A stretch of DNA of 64,000 nucleotides from Pseudomonas sp. dw_358 (lineage in GTDB: Bacteria > Pseudomonadota > Gammaproteobacteria > Pseudomonadales > Pseudomonadaceae), in contig NZ_JAAVUX010000001.1 in the NCBI RefSeq assembly GCF_018449655.1, forward strand, positions 620,001-684,000, written 5' to 3'. Both the position numbers and the translations under genes were made by a program. Positions 51,517 through 60,918 of the stretch are shown here, piece after piece (the stretch's first letter is position 1; every line of letters begins with the position of its first letter). The notes under the pieces were generated by a model. It saw nothing but the letters and a program-made list of their open reading frames with translations. It did not search any database and was not told the DNA's origin.

Positions 51517-53736
51517 GTGCCCGACGTCATCCTGCGCCTCGCCCTGCCCTCGCCGCTGCGACGCCTGTTCGACTACCGCGCGCCGGCAGGCATGCCCGCC
51601 ACCGCCTTCACCCCCGGCATGCGCCTGCGGGTGCCGTTCGGGCGCAGGGAGATGATCGGCGTGCTGATCGAGGTGGCCGAGCACAGCGAAGTCCCGGCCG
51701 ACAAGCTCAAACCGGCACTGACCTTGCTCGACCCGGTCAGCCCGCTGCCAGCCAGCCTGTTCAAGCTGTGCCTGTGGACTGCGCAATATTACCAGCACAG
51801 CCTGGGCGACACCCTTAGCTGGGCGCTGCCGGTGCTGCTGCGTCAGGGTGAAGCGGCCGAGGCGCGCCAGGAACGCTTCTGGCAGGCCGCCGTCGACGCC
51901 CGCATGGACGACCCTCGCATCGCCCGCGCGCCCAAACAGCGCGAAGCGTTGGCGACCCTGGCGCAACACCCCCATGGCGTTGCCCACACCCTGTTGAGCA
52001 AGTTGCAACTGAGCAAGGACAGCCTGGACCTGCTCTTGGCAAAAGGCCTGGTCACCGTCGAAGTGCGCCGCCACAGCCCGGGGCCCCGCCATCAACGCTG
52101 GCTCGCGCAACCGGAACTGCCGCTCAACCCGGAACAGAGTGCAGCGTTCGAAGCGGTGCGCGCCGGTTTCGGCAGTTACCATGCCTCCTTGCTGGCGGGC
52201 GTCACCGGCAGCGGGAAGACCGAGGTCTACCTGCAACTGATCCGCGAAACCCTCGAAGCCGGCAAGCAGGCACTGGTGCTGATCCCGGAGATCAACCTGG
52301 GCCCGCAGACCCTCGCGCGCTTCGAACAGCGCTTCAATGCCCGCATCGCCCTGCTGCACTCGGCCGTCAACGACCGCGACCGTCTCGACGCCTGGCTGGC
52401 CGCCCGAGATGGCGAAGCCGACATCATCATCGGCACCCGCTCGGCGCTGTTCACGCCAATGAAGAACCCTGGCCTGATCATCATCGACGAAGAACACGAC
52501 GGCTCCTATAAACAGCAGGAGGGTCTGCGTTACCACGCCCGCGATCTGGCACTGGTGCGCGCGCACCAGGAAAACATCCCCATCGTGCTGGGCTCGGCCA
52601 CGCCGTCCCTGGAAAGCCTGCACAACGCCTACATCGGCCGCTACGCCCTGCTGCGCATGGATCACCGTGCCGGCGGCGCCAAACCACCGAAGTTCCTGCG
52701 CCTGGACGTCAAGAGCCGGCCACTGGACAGCGGCATCAGCGGCCCCATGCAACAGGCCATCGGCCAGACCCTGGAGCGTGGCCAGCAGGTGCTGGTGTTC
52801 CTCAACCGCCGCGGGTTTGCCCCGACCCTGCTCTGCCATGACTGTGGCTGGCTCTCCGAATGTCCACGCTGTGACGCCCGTACTACGGTGCACCAGCGCT
52901 CCGGCGAACTGCGCTGCCACCATTGCGGCCACGTCGAAAGAACGCCACGCAAATGCCCGCAATGCGGCAAGGTCGACCTGCGCCCGGTGGGCGCCGGCAC
53001 CGAACGGGCCGAAGAGCGCCTGAGCATTCTCTTCCCCGATTACCCGGTGCTGCGGGTCGACCGTGACAGCACCTCGCGCAAGGATGCGATGAATCAACTG
53101 TTCGCCACTATTCAGAAAGGCCAGCCGTGCATCCTCGTCGGCACCCAGATGCTGGCCAAGGGTCACCACTTCCCCCGAGTGACCCTGGTGTCGATCCTCG
53201 ACGCCGATGGCGGCCTGTTTTCCGGCGACTTCCGTGCCAGCGAGCGCATGGCGCAACTGATCGTCCAGGTCGCCGGCCGTGCCGGCCGTGCTGAAGAGCC
53301 CGGCAAAGTGATCATTCAGACCCACCTGGCCGAACACCCTTTGCTGGTGCAACTCACCGAACAGGGCTACTTCGCGTTTGCCGACCAAGCCCTCAGCGAA
53401 CGCCGAGCGGCCGGCCTGCCGCCCTTCGCGCACCTGGCCTTATTGCGCGCCGAAGCGCATAAACCAGGGCAGGCCGAAGGGTTTCTGGATGAAGCCTGCG
53501 CGGCGGCCGAACAGTTGCTGCACAGCCTGCAACTGAGCGCCATCGAACTGCTGGGACCCGTCCCGGCGCCAATGGAGCGACGTGCCGGGCGCTTTCGCGC
53601 CCAACTATTGATACAAGCCAGTGCCCGCGCACCGCTGCACAAGTTGCTGAACGCCTGGATGCTGCAGTTGGAGCAAATGCCCAGTGGGCGGCAAGTCAGG
53701 TGGTCACTGGATGTCGATCCGGTGGATTTGTACTGA
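51517..53736 (+). CDS. priA: Primosomal replication restart helicase PriA
   Basis: PriA recognises stalled or repaired forks and reloads the replisome. The 739-residue protein has the N-terminal 3'-DNA-binding domain (LPSPLRRLFDYRAP), a superfamily 2 helicase with Walker A GVTGSGKTE and DEEHD box, and a zinc region of eight cysteines inserted in the helicase lobe (CHDCGWLSECPRC; CHHCG; CPQCG). A C-terminal domain ends it. The start is a GTG with weak upstream sequence; it matches the family N-terminus (MPDVILRLALPSP). Confidence 0.97.
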   Translation: MPDVILRLALPSPLRRLFDYRAPAGMPATAFTPGMRLRVPFGRREMIGVLIEVAEHSEVPADKLKPALTLLDPVSPLPASLFKLCLWTAQYYQHSLGDTLSWALPVLLRQGEAAEARQERFWQAAVDARMDDPRIARAPKQREALATLAQHPHGVAHTLLSKLQLSKDSLDLLLAKGLVTVEVRRHSPGPRHQRWLAQPELPLNPEQSAAFEAVRAGFGSYHASLLAGVTGSGKTEVYLQLIRETLEAGKQALVLIPEINLGPQTLARFEQRFNARIALLHSAVNDRDRLDAWLAARDGEADIIIGTRSALFTPMKNPGLIIIDEEHDGSYKQQEGLRYHARDLALVRAHQENIPIVLGSATPSLESLHNAYIGRYALLRMDHRAGGAKPPKFLRLDVKSRPLDSGISGPMQQAIGQTLERGQQVLVFLNRRGFAPTLLCHDCGWLSECPRCDARTTVHQRSGELRCHHCGHVERTPRKCPQCGKVDLRPVGAGTERAEERLSILFPDYPVLRVDRDSTSRKDAMNQLFATIQKGQPCILVGTQMLAKGHHFPRVTLVSILDADGGLFSGDFRASERMAQLIVQVAGRAGRAEEPGKVIIQTHLAEHPLLVQLTEQGYFAFADQALSERRAAGLPPFAHLALLRAEAHKPGQAEGFLDEACAAAEQLLHSLQLSAIELLGPVPAPMERRAGRFRAQLLIQASARAPLHKLLNAWMLQLEQMPSGRQVRWSLDVDPVDLY

Positions 53737-54069
53737 CACCCGAATGGGCCACGCAGGAAGCCGCACTCAAGTTCATGCCCGAACTCTGTGCCTTGATCCC
53801 GGCCCGGCAGCCCTTGGGAAGGCGACAAGACAGGATGACCAAAATGCGGTGGAAAACTGGGACATCAAGGGCGACGGACTGATTACCGCGCACTGGATGT
53901 GATACGTGCTCGCCGCCGGCAACAGGCGGTGGTCAGGGCCACGAAGGCAGGGTCATGAGTCGCTCGACACCTTCAACGGTTGGCAACCGCCCCTTCACAC
54001 CGGATAATGCTCCGTTTTACACCGACACCCCGCGCACTTCAGCGCCGCCGCGCGTCGAAAGAGATCCCG
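53737..54069. other. Intergenic region between priA and argS
   Basis: These 333 nt contain only short reading frames with no recognisable product. One frame ends ENWDIKGDGLITAHWM at about 53902, which looks protein-like but has no start or family assignment, so it may be a gene remnant or chance. The argS promoter must lie here; no clear terminator follows priA. Confidence 0.35.
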
Positions 54070-55806
54070 ATGAAAGACATTATTCGCCAGCTCATCCAGC
54101 AAGCCCTCGACCGCCTCGTCACAGAAGGTGTGCTGCCTGAAGGACTGACGCCGGCGATCCAGGTGGAAAACGCCCGGGACAAGACCCACGGCGATTTCGC
54201 CAGCAACATCGCGATGATGCTGGCCAAGCCTTCGGGCATGAAGCCGCGGGACCTGGCCGAGAAGATCATCGCCGCGCTACCGGCCGACGAGCAGGTCACC
54301 AAGGTCGAGATCGCCGGCCCCGGCTTCCTCAATTTCTTCCAGAACACCCAGGCACTGGCTTCGCGACTGGACGCCGCCCTGGCCGACGAACACCTGAATG
54401 TGCGCAAGCACGGCACGCCCCAGCGTGTAGTGGTGGACCTGTCGGCGCCTAACCTGGCCAAGGAAATGCACGTCGGCCACCTGCGCTCGACCATCATCGG
54501 CGACGGCGTGGCCAATGTGCTGAGCTTCCTGGGTGATGACGTCATCCGCCAGAACCACGTTGGCGACTGGGGCACCCAGTTCGGCATGTTGCTGGCGTTT
54601 TTGCAGGAAAACCCGGCGGCCAGCGACGAATTGTCGGACTTGGAAAACTTCTATCGCGCAGCCAAGCAGCGCTTTGACGAGTCCCCGGAGTTCGCCGAGC
54701 GCGCCCGTGGCCTGGTGGTCAAGTTGCAGGCCGGCGACCCTGAATGCCTGAAGCTGTGGAAACACTTCAACGAGATTTCCCTGTCTCACTGCCAGGCCAC
54801 CTACGAGCGCCTCAACGTCAACCTGACCCCGGCCGACGTCAGGGGCGAAAGTGCCTACAACGACGATCTGGCCAATGTGGTCAGCGACCTCGCAGCCAAG
54901 GGCCTGCTGCAGGAAAGCAATGGCGCCCAGTGCGTGTTCCTCGACGAGTACAAGACCGCCGAAGGCACACCGCTGCCGGTGATCGTGCAGAAGGCCGGTG
55001 GCGGTTACCTGTATGCCACCACTGACCTGGCGGCCGTGCGCTACCGCAGCAACGTGCTCAAGGCCGATCGCGCGCTGTATTTCGTCGATCAGCGTCAGGC
55101 CCTGCATTTCCAGCAAGTGTTCGAAGTGGCCCGCCGCGCGGGCTTCATCAGCAACGGCATGCTCACCGAGCACATGGGCTTCGGCACCATGAACGGCGCC
55201 GACGGCAAGCCGTTCAAGACCCGCAGCGGCGGCACGGTGAAGCTGGTAGACCTACTCGACGAAGCCGAAGAGCGTGCCTATACCCTGGTCAAGGAAAAGA
55301 ACCCGGAACTGGCCGAGGCCGAATTGCGCGTGATCGCCAAGGCAGTGGGCATCGGTGCGGTGAAATACGCCGACCTGTCCAAGCATCGCACCAGCGATTA
55401 CAGCTTCAACTTCGACCAGATGCTCAGCTTCGACGGCAACACCGCGCCTTATCTGCTGTACGCCTACACCCGCGCTGTCGCCGTGTTCCGCAAGCTGGGC
55501 AAGGGTCTGGACGAGGCGCCAGGGCAGATCGTGCTGCAGGCCGAGCATGAACTGGAACTGGCCGCGCGCCTGGCGCAGTTCGGCGAAGTGCTGAACAACG
55601 TCGGCGAAAAAGGCACACCTCATGTGCTGTGTGCATACCTCTATGACGTCGCCGGCCTGTTCTCCAGCTTCTACGAGAACTGCCCGATCCTCACCGCCGA
55701 AAACACCGAACAACAACAGAGCCGCCTGCGCCTGGCTGCTCTGACCGCCCGCACCCTCAAGCAAGGCCTGCAGCTGCTGGGCCTGGAAACACTGGAGCGT
55801 ATGTAA
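54070..55806 (+). CDS. argS: Arginyl-tRNA synthetase
   Basis: ArgS charges tRNA-Arg. The 578-residue class I synthetase has an N-terminal Add-1 domain (1-110) and the HIGH-type signature [12 protein letters not shown] (near 136-147). As in many ArgRS the KMSKS loop is degenerate ([13 protein letters not shown]). A C-terminal anticodon-binding DALR domain ends it. The ATG at 54070 ([13 protein letters not shown]) follows AAAGAGA. The next gene starts one base after its stop, indicating co-transcription. Confidence 0.97.
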   Translation: MKDIIRQLIQQALDRLVTEGVLPEGLTPAIQVENARDKTHGDFASNIAMMLAKPSGMKPRDLAEKIIAALPADEQVTKVEIAGPGFLNFFQNTQALASRLDAALADEHLNVRKHGTPQRVVVDLSAPNLAKEMHVGHLRSTIIGDGVANVLSFLGDDVIRQNHVGDWGTQFGMLLAFLQENPAASDELSDLENFYRAAKQRFDESPEFAERARGLVVKLQAGDPECLKLWKHFNEISLSHCQATYERLNVNLTPADVRGESAYNDDLANVVSDLAAKGLLQESNGAQCVFLDEYKTAEGTPLPVIVQKAGGGYLYATTDLAAVRYRSNVLKADRALYFVDQRQALHFQQVFEVARRAGFISNGMLTEHMGFGTMNGADGKPFKTRSGGTVKLVDLLDEAEERAYTLVKEKNPELAEAELRVIAKAVGIGAVKYADLSKHRTSDYSFNFDQMLSFDGNTAPYLLYAYTRAVAVFRKLGKGLDEAPGQIVLQAEHELELAARLAQFGEVLNNVGEKGTPHVLCAYLYDVAGLFSSFYENCPILTAENTEQQQSRLRLAALTARTLKQGLQLLGLETLERM

Positions 55807-55807
55807 G

Positions 55808-56497
55808 TTGGTCGCCAAGAAAAAACCTGCTCCCAAGCGTGGCGCCAGCCGCAACTCCGCACCGTCGAAGAAGCCGATTCCAGGATGGATATGGCTGGCC
55901 ATCGGCCTCACCGTCGGTGTCTTCGTGATGTTTCTGACCAAGCTGGAGCCCGGCCACACGGACGTCAAGCGGACCAAGGCCGAGATCAAGGCTGACCGTA
56001 TCGCCGAGGCGAACAAGACGCCACCGAGCCCGCAGGCACCGGTCAAACCCAAGTACGACTTCTATACCCTGCTGCCGGAATCGGAGGTCATCGTGCCGCC
56101 GGACGCCGTGCCGGAGAAAACCCCACCCGTGCCGGCGCAGCCACTGACGCCGGTGACTCAGGCGGAGGCGGCGAAGATCGACACCAATCGTGCCCTGACC
56201 GCTTTGAGCGGGCAGACGCCACCGCCGGCACCGGCTGTAGTCAAGCCAGCCACGACCACGCAGTTCTTCCTGCAGGCGGGCTCGTTCCGCAAGCAGACCG
56301 ACGCCGACAAGGTCCGTGCGCAGATCATTCTGCTGGGCCAGGCGGTGTCGGTGGAATCCGGGACGGTGAAGGACGAAACCTGGTATCGGGTGCTGGTCGG
56401 GCCGTTCAGCAATCGCGAACAGCTGACCACGGCGCAGAAGCAATTGGCCGGCAGCGGGTTCAATAACCTGTTGTTACAGCAACGCCAGAATCGCTGA
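55808..56497 (+). CDS. SPOR-domain membrane protein (FtsN-like)
   Basis: The 229-residue protein has a basic N-terminus (KKKPAPKRG), one membrane segment (about 25-42, WIWLAIGLTVGVFVMFL), a Pro-rich periplasmic linker and a SPOR domain at 150-225 (FFLQAGSFRKQTDADKVRA...WYRVLVGPFSN). This is the layout of FtsN and related septal proteins that bind denuded peptidoglycan. It starts at a TTG one base after argS, with GGAG inside the end of argS. It lacks clear FtsN activation motifs, so an exact FtsN role is not claimed. Confidence 0.85.
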   Translation: MVAKKKPAPKRGASRNSAPSKKPIPGWIWLAIGLTVGVFVMFLTKLEPGHTDVKRTKAEIKADRIAEANKTPPSPQAPVKPKYDFYTLLPESEVIVPPDAVPEKTPPVPAQPLTPVTQAEAAKIDTNRALTALSGQTPPPAPAVVKPATTTQFFLQAGSFRKQTDADKVRAQIILLGQAVSVESGTVKDETWYRVLVGPFSNREQLTTAQKQLAGSGFNNLLLQQRQNR

Positions 56498-56505
56498 CGA
56501 TTCGA

Positions 56506-56555
56506 TACCGTATAACGGCCTTCGCGGCCATGGCCGCGATGGCCGTTATACGGTA
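56506..56555. repeat. 50-nt near-perfect palindrome between the SPOR gene and hslV
   Basis: TACCGTATAACGGCC (56506-56520) and its exact reverse complement (56541-56555) flank an 18-nt perfect palindrome TCGCGGCCATGGCCGCGA, with a single T/T mismatch pair between the blocks. It starts 9 nt after the SPOR gene stop and has no T tract. It may end or protect that transcript, or form a cruciform; it lies 21 nt before the sigma-32 promoter of hslV. Confidence 0.85.
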
Positions 56556-56575
56556 CCCGGTCAAACCCTGCCGGG

Positions 56576-56602
56576 TTGAAATCCCCCCTCGCATCCCCAT
56601 AT
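56576..56602 (+). promoter_or_regulatory. Sigma-32 heat-shock promoter of hslVU
   Basis: TTGAAA (56576-56581), a 13-bp spacer and CCCCATAT (56595-56602) closely match the RpoH consensus CTTGAAA-N(13-17)-CCCCATnT. It lies 49 nt upstream of the hslV start, with transcription expected from about 56609. An ACCCGG/CCGGGT inverted repeat (56555-56576) touches the -35 box. Confidence 0.85.
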
Positions 56603-56650
56603 CAGTTTCCATCAGGGCATTTTCGCCCCCTGCTGCGTGGAGACTTCCTC

Positions 56651-57181
56651 TTGACCACCATCGTTTCAGTCCGCCGTCACGGCAAAGTCGTCATGGGCGG
56701 CGACGGCCAGGTTTCCCTCGGTAATACCGTGATGAAAGGCAACGCCAAGAAAGTCCGGCGCCTGTACCACGGCCAGGTCATTGCCGGTTTCGCCGGTGCC
56801 ACCGCCGACGCGTTTACCCTGTTCGAACGCTTCGAAGGCCAGCTTGAAAAACATCAGGGTCACCTGGTGCGTGCGGCCGTGGAGTTGGCCAAGGAATGGC
56901 GTACCGACCGCTCCCTGAGCCGCCTCGAAGCCATGCTGGCGGTCGCCAACAAGGACGCCTCCTTGATCATCACCGGCAACGGTGACGTGGTCGAGCCCGA
57001 AGACGGCCTGATCGCCATGGGTTCCGGTGGTGCTTTCGCCCAGGCGGCTGCCCGTGCACTGCTGCTGAAGACCGAGCTGTCGGCTCGCGAAATCACCGAG
57101 ACTGCGCTGGGCATTGCCGGCGACATCTGTGTCTTCACCAACCACAACTTCACTATCGAGGAGCAGGACCTCGCGGAGTGA
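56651..57181 (+). CDS. hslV: ATP-dependent protease peptidase subunit HslV (ClpQ)
   Basis: HslV is the proteasome-like threonine peptidase that forms a double hexamer capped by HslU. The 176-residue product begins, after the removed initiator residue, with [19 protein letters not shown]; Thr1 is the nucleophile. Also seen are [17 protein letters not shown] and [14 protein letters not shown]. The start is TTG (56651) with GGAGA seven bases upstream; it is the only start that exposes the catalytic threonine. A sigma-32 promoter precedes it. Confidence 0.98.
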   Translation: MTTIVSVRRHGKVVMGGDGQVSLGNTVMKGNAKKVRRLYHGQVIAGFAGATADAFTLFERFEGQLEKHQGHLVRAAVELAKEWRTDRSLSRLEAMLAVANKDASLIITGNGDVVEPEDGLIAMGSGGAFAQAAARALLLKTELSAREITETALGIAGDICVFTNHNFTIEEQDLAE

Positions 57182-57239
57182 TGACCAGCGCACTTTTTGT
57201 TCACGCGCACCGTCAAACCGCTAGAGGCCGCCACATACC

Positions 57240-58574
57240 ATGTCCATGACCCCCCGTGAAATCGTCCACGAACTCAACCGCCACATCATCGGCCAGGACG
57301 ACGCCAAGCGCGCTGTCGCCATCGCCCTGCGCAACCGGTGGCGGCGCATGCAGCTGCCTGAAGAGCTGCGCGTCGAAGTCACGCCCAAGAACATCCTGAT
57401 GATCGGTCCGACCGGCGTCGGCAAGACCGAAATCGCCCGCCGCCTGGCCAAGCTGGCGAACGCGCCGTTCATCAAGGTCGAAGCGACCAAGTTCACCGAA
57501 GTCGGCTATGTCGGCCGGGATGTCGAGTCGATCATCCGTGACCTGGCCGATGCCGCCATCAAGCTGCTGCGCGAGCAGGAGATTGTCAAAGTCGGCCAGC
57601 GTGCCGATGACGCCGCCGAAGAACGCATTCTCGACGCCCTGCTGCCGCCGGCCCGCTCCAGTTTCGCCGAAGAAGCCACCACCAACGACTCCAACACTCG
57701 CCAGCTGTTCCGCAAGCGCCTGCGTGAAGGCCAGCTGGATGACAAGGAGATCGAGATCGAGTTGGCCGAACAGGTCGGCGTCGACATTTCCGCGCCACCG
57801 GGCATGGAAGAGATGACCAACCAGTTGCAGAACCTGTTCGCCAACATGGGCAAGGGCAAGCGCAAGTCGCGCAAGCTCAAGGTCAAGGAAGCGCTCAAGC
57901 TGGTGCGCGACGAAGAAGCTGGACGCCTGGTCAACGAGGAAGAGCTCAAGGCCAAGGCCCTGGAAGCGGTGGAACAACATGGCATCGTGTTCATCGATGA
58001 AATCGACAAGGTAGCCAAGCGCGGCAATGTCGGCGGCGCCGACGTGTCTCGCGAAGGCGTGCAGCGCGACCTGCTGCCACTGATCGAAGGCTGCACGGTG
58101 AACACCAAGTTGGGCATGGTCAAGACCGACCACATCCTGTTCATTGCCTCCGGTGCCTTTCACCTGAGCAAGCCCAGCGACCTGGTGCCTGAGCTGCAAG
58201 GCCGCCTGCCGATCCGTGTCGAACTCAAGGCGCTGACGCCGCAGGATTTCGAGCGCATCCTCAGCGAACCCCACGCCTCGCTCACCGAGCAATACCGCGA
58301 GCTGCTCAAGACCGAAGGCCTGCACATCGAGTTTCTGCCCGAAGGCATCAAGCGCCTGGCCGAGATCGCCTGGCAGGTCAACGAGAAGACCGAGAACATC
58401 GGTGCCCGCCGCCTGCATACCCTGCTGGAACGCCTGCTCGAAGAGGTGTCGTTCAGTGCGGGTGACTTGGCCAGTGCTCACGATAGTCAGCCTATTCGCA
58501 TCGACGAGGCGTATGTGAACAGCCACTTGGGCGAGTTGGCCGAGAACGAAGATCTGTCGCGGTATATCTTGTAA
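57240..58574 (+). CDS. hslU: ATP-dependent protease ATPase subunit HslU (ClpY)
   Basis: HslU unfolds substrates and feeds them to HslV. The 444-residue AAA+ protein has the N-terminal [17 protein letters not shown], Walker [10 protein letters not shown] (near 57-65), the pore motif GYVG, the I domain (about 110-240), Walker [11 protein letters not shown], the sensor region and the C-terminal tail ending LSRYIL, which docks into HslV. It lies 58 nt after hslV in the same heat-shock operon. Confidence 0.98.
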   Translation: MSMTPREIVHELNRHIIGQDDAKRAVAIALRNRWRRMQLPEELRVEVTPKNILMIGPTGVGKTEIARRLAKLANAPFIKVEATKFTEVGYVGRDVESIIRDLADAAIKLLREQEIVKVGQRADDAAEERILDALLPPARSSFAEEATTNDSNTRQLFRKRLREGQLDDKEIEIELAEQVGVDISAPPGMEEMTNQLQNLFANMGKGKRKSRKLKVKEALKLVRDEEAGRLVNEEELKAKALEAVEQHGIVFIDEIDKVAKRGNVGGADVSREGVQRDLLPLIEGCTVNTKLGMVKTDHILFIASGAFHLSKPSDLVPELQGRLPIRVELKALTPQDFERILSEPHASLTEQYRELLKTEGLHIEFLPEGIKRLAEIAWQVNEKTENIGARRLHTLLERLLEEVSFSAGDLASAHDSQPIRIDEAYVNSHLGELAENEDLSRYIL

Positions 58575-58583
58575 ACCCGCCCC

Positions 58584-58634
58584 GCAGGACCGAGCTTGGT
58601 CTGGAGTGACTTTCCCGAGCAAGCGCGGTCCTGC
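58584..58634. repeat. REP-like inverted repeat, degenerate, after hslU
   Basis: GCAGGACCG (58584-58592) and CGGTCCTGC (58626-58634) pair perfectly, with partly symmetric inner parts (GAGCTTGG and CCCGAGCAAGC). Its sequence matches the better-preserved element at 60919-60973, so both belong to one REP family. Confidence 0.7.
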
Positions 58635-58663
58635 AAAGGCCTTCGTCGCAGTGGACCCCCTTC

Positions 58664-59041
58664 ATGAGCAAAATCCCCACCGCCATCAACCTGCACAAAG
58701 CCTCGAAAACCCTTGCCCTCCAGTACGGCCCCGACGAGCACTACACCCTGCCCGCCGAGTTCCTGCGGGTGCATTCACCGTCCGCTGAAGTGCAAGGCCA
58801 CGGTAAGCCGATCCTGCAGTTCGGCAAACTCGGCGTGGGCCTGAGCAAGATCGAGCCGGCCGGGCAATACGCGCTGAAATTGACCTTCGATGACGGCCAC
58901 GACAGCGGCCTGTTCACTTGGGATTACCTGTACCAGTTATCCGTGCGTCAAGAACAGTTGTGGCTCGACTACCTTGACGAACTCAAGGCCGCCGGCAAGT
59001 CTCGCGACCCTAGCGAGACCCTCGTGCGACTGATGCTTTAA
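58664..59041 (+). CDS. DUF971 protein (gamma-butyrobetaine hydroxylase N-terminal-like)
   Basis: The 125-residue protein matches the DUF971 family, a small fold also found at the N-terminus of gamma-butyrobetaine hydroxylase and in iron-sulfur-related proteins. Seen are INLHKASKTLALQYG, the LPAEFLRVHSPSAEVQGHG stretch (residues 22-40) and FDDGHDSGLFTWDYLYQL (75-92), the conserved C-terminal half of the fold. No catalytic role is known. It lies between hslVU and phaC1, a position conserved from memory in P. aeruginosa. The ATG at 58664 is followed downstream by 163 nt of pha promoter region. Confidence 0.8.
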   Translation: MSKIPTAINLHKASKTLALQYGPDEHYTLPAEFLRVHSPSAEVQGHGKPILQFGKLGVGLSKIEPAGQYALKLTFDDGHDSGLFTWDYLYQLSVRQEQLWLDYLDELKAAGKSRDPSETLVRLML

Positions 59042-59204
59042 ACCGGGCTTTTCCGGTCTGGAATCAGCTTTTCTGAAAATATCTTTGTAAAAAGCGCTCA
59101 TTGACCTTGCAAGAAGCCAAAGACCGGCTTTCTTGAGAATTGTCGGTAATTCGCGTAACCACTGGTAACAGCACAGTGGTCACCTGGACAATGGAGCGTC
59201 GTAG
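59042..59204 (+). promoter_or_regulatory. phaC1 upstream region with inverted repeats
   Basis: The 163-nt region contains a hairpin with arms CAAGAAGCC (59110-59118) and GGCTTTCTTG (59126-59135), which may end the hslVU-DUF971 transcript, and an inverted repeat ACCACTG-N9-CAGTGGT (59158-59180) close to the phaC1 start. The latter is a candidate site for PhaD, the TetR-like pha regulator encoded downstream; this assignment is inference. No clear -35/-10 pair was found. Confidence 0.45.
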
Positions 59205-60899
59205 ATGAGCCCCACCCCCCCGCAGGAACCCAATAAAGACGACCCCAACCAACGGGCCAGCCACCACACCCTGGCGCTCAATCCCGTGGTGGGACTGCGT
59301 CGCAAGGACTTGCTGACCTCGGCGCGCATGGTCATGCGCCTGGCGTGGCGGCATCCGGTGCTGAGCGCAAAGCATGTGGCCCAGCTGGGTGTGGAATTGA
59401 AGAACGTCCTCTTGGGAAACTCTCAACTGGTCCCCGAGCGGGATGACCGTCGCTTCGCCGACCCGGCCTGGCGCGAGAACCCCTTGTACCGTCGCTACTT
59501 GCAAACCTATCTGGCGTGGCGCCAGGAGTTGCATGCGTGGATCGACGACAGCAGCCTTACGGCCGAGGACACCAACCGCGCGCACTTCGTCGTCAACTTG
59601 CTGACCGAAGCCCTGGCCCCCACCAACAGCACAATGAACCCGGCGGCGCTTAAACGCTTTTTCGAAACCGGGGGCAAAAGCGCCCTCGACGGCCTGGGTC
59701 ATCTGGCCAAGGATCTGGTGCGCAACGGTGGTATGCCCAGCCAGGTCAACATGGACGCCTTCGAGGTCGGCACCAACCTGGGCGTGACTCCGGGCGCGGT
59801 GGTGTTTCGCAACGACGTGCTGGAAATCATCCAGTACGGCGCCAGCACCGAACAGGTCTATGAACGACCGCTGCTGGTGGTGCCCCCGCAGATCAACAAG
59901 TTCTACGTCTTCGACCTGAGCCCGGATAAAAGCCTGGCCGCTTTCTGCCTGCGCAGCCAGGTGCAGACCTTCATCATCAGTTGGCGCAACCCGACCAAGG
60001 CCCAGCGCGAGTGGGGGCTGTCGACCTACATAGAGGCCCTCAAGGAAGCGGTCGAGGTGGTCAGCGCCATCACTGGTTGCCGCGACGTCAACATGCTCGG
60101 TGCCTGCTCGGGGGGCATCACGTGCTCGGCACTGCTCGGGCACTATGCAGCGCTAGGCGACCCACGGGTTCATTCGTTGACCTTGCTGGTCAGCGTGCTG
60201 GACACCACCATGGATACGCACGTGGCCCTGTTCGTCGATGAACAGACCCTGGAGGCCGCCAAGCGCCGCTCCTACCAGGCCGGCGTACTGGAAGGCCGCG
60301 ACCTGGCCAAGGTATTTGCCTGGATGCGCCCCAACGACCTGATCTGGAACTACTGGGTGAACAACTATCTGCTGGGCAACGAGCCACCGGTGTTCGACAT
60401 TCTCTTCTGGAACAACGACACCACGCGCCTGCCCGCGGCCTTCCATGGTGACTTGATCGAGATGTTCAAGAGCAACCCGCTGACCCGGGCCGATGCACTG
60501 GAAGTCTGTGGCACACCCATCAATCTGAAAAAGGTCACCTGCGACATCTATAGCCTGGCCGGCATCAACGATCACATCACCCCATGGCTGTCCTGCTATC
60601 GGTCAGCCCAGCTATTTGGTGGAAAAGTCGAGTTCGTACTGTCTTCCAGCGGGCACATCCAGAGCATTCTAAACCCGCCGGGCAACCCCAAGGCGCGTTA
60701 CCAGACCCACAGCGAAATGCCGGCCAAAGCGGCTGAGTGGCAGGAAAACGCCAGTAAACATACCGACTCCTGGTGGCTGCATTGGGCGAGCTGGCTAGGG
60801 GTACGGTCCGGCGAGCTCAAGGCCGCCTCCACCACTCTGGGCAATACCGACTACCCTGCGGGAGAGGCAGCGCCCGGCACCTATGTCCATGAACGATAG
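59205..60899 (+). CDS. phaC1: Class II poly(3-hydroxyalkanoate) synthase 1
   Basis: PhaC1 polymerises medium-chain (R)-3-hydroxyacyl-CoA into storage granules. The 564-residue protein has an N-terminal domain (about 1-200) and an alpha/beta-hydrolase catalytic domain with the lipase-like box GACSGG, nucleophile Cys at residue 301, and downstream Asp and His in LAGINDHITPW and SSSGHIQSIL. It is five residues longer than the usual 559, the extra lying in the N-terminus. The ATG at 59205 follows AATGGAGCG at good distance. It leads the cluster phaC1-phaZ-phaC2-phaD. Confidence 0.98.
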   Translation: MSPTPPQEPNKDDPNQRASHHTLALNPVVGLRRKDLLTSARMVMRLAWRHPVLSAKHVAQLGVELKNVLLGNSQLVPERDDRRFADPAWRENPLYRRYLQTYLAWRQELHAWIDDSSLTAEDTNRAHFVVNLLTEALAPTNSTMNPAALKRFFETGGKSALDGLGHLAKDLVRNGGMPSQVNMDAFEVGTNLGVTPGAVVFRNDVLEIIQYGASTEQVYERPLLVVPPQINKFYVFDLSPDKSLAAFCLRSQVQTFIISWRNPTKAQREWGLSTYIEALKEAVEVVSAITGCRDVNMLGACSGGITCSALLGHYAALGDPRVHSLTLLVSVLDTTMDTHVALFVDEQTLEAAKRRSYQAGVLEGRDLAKVFAWMRPNDLIWNYWVNNYLLGNEPPVFDILFWNNDTTRLPAAFHGDLIEMFKSNPLTRADALEVCGTPINLKKVTCDIYSLAGINDHITPWLSCYRSAQLFGGKVEFVLSSSGHIQSILNPPGNPKARYQTHSEMPAKAAEWQENASKHTDSWWLHWASWLGVRSGELKAASTTLGNTDYPAGEAAPGTYVHER

Positions 60900-60918
60900 A
60901 ACAGCCGAGAACCCTGCA

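Noticed and set aside
53684..53902. Small gene of 72 codons at the end of priA
   Set aside because: Its start lies inside priA, no ribosome binding site is seen, and only its last residues look protein-like; kept only as a possible remnant.
59042..59204. Sigma-54 promoter upstream of phaC1
   Set aside because: No GG-N10-GC pair with the expected TGGC/TTGC context was found in this region.
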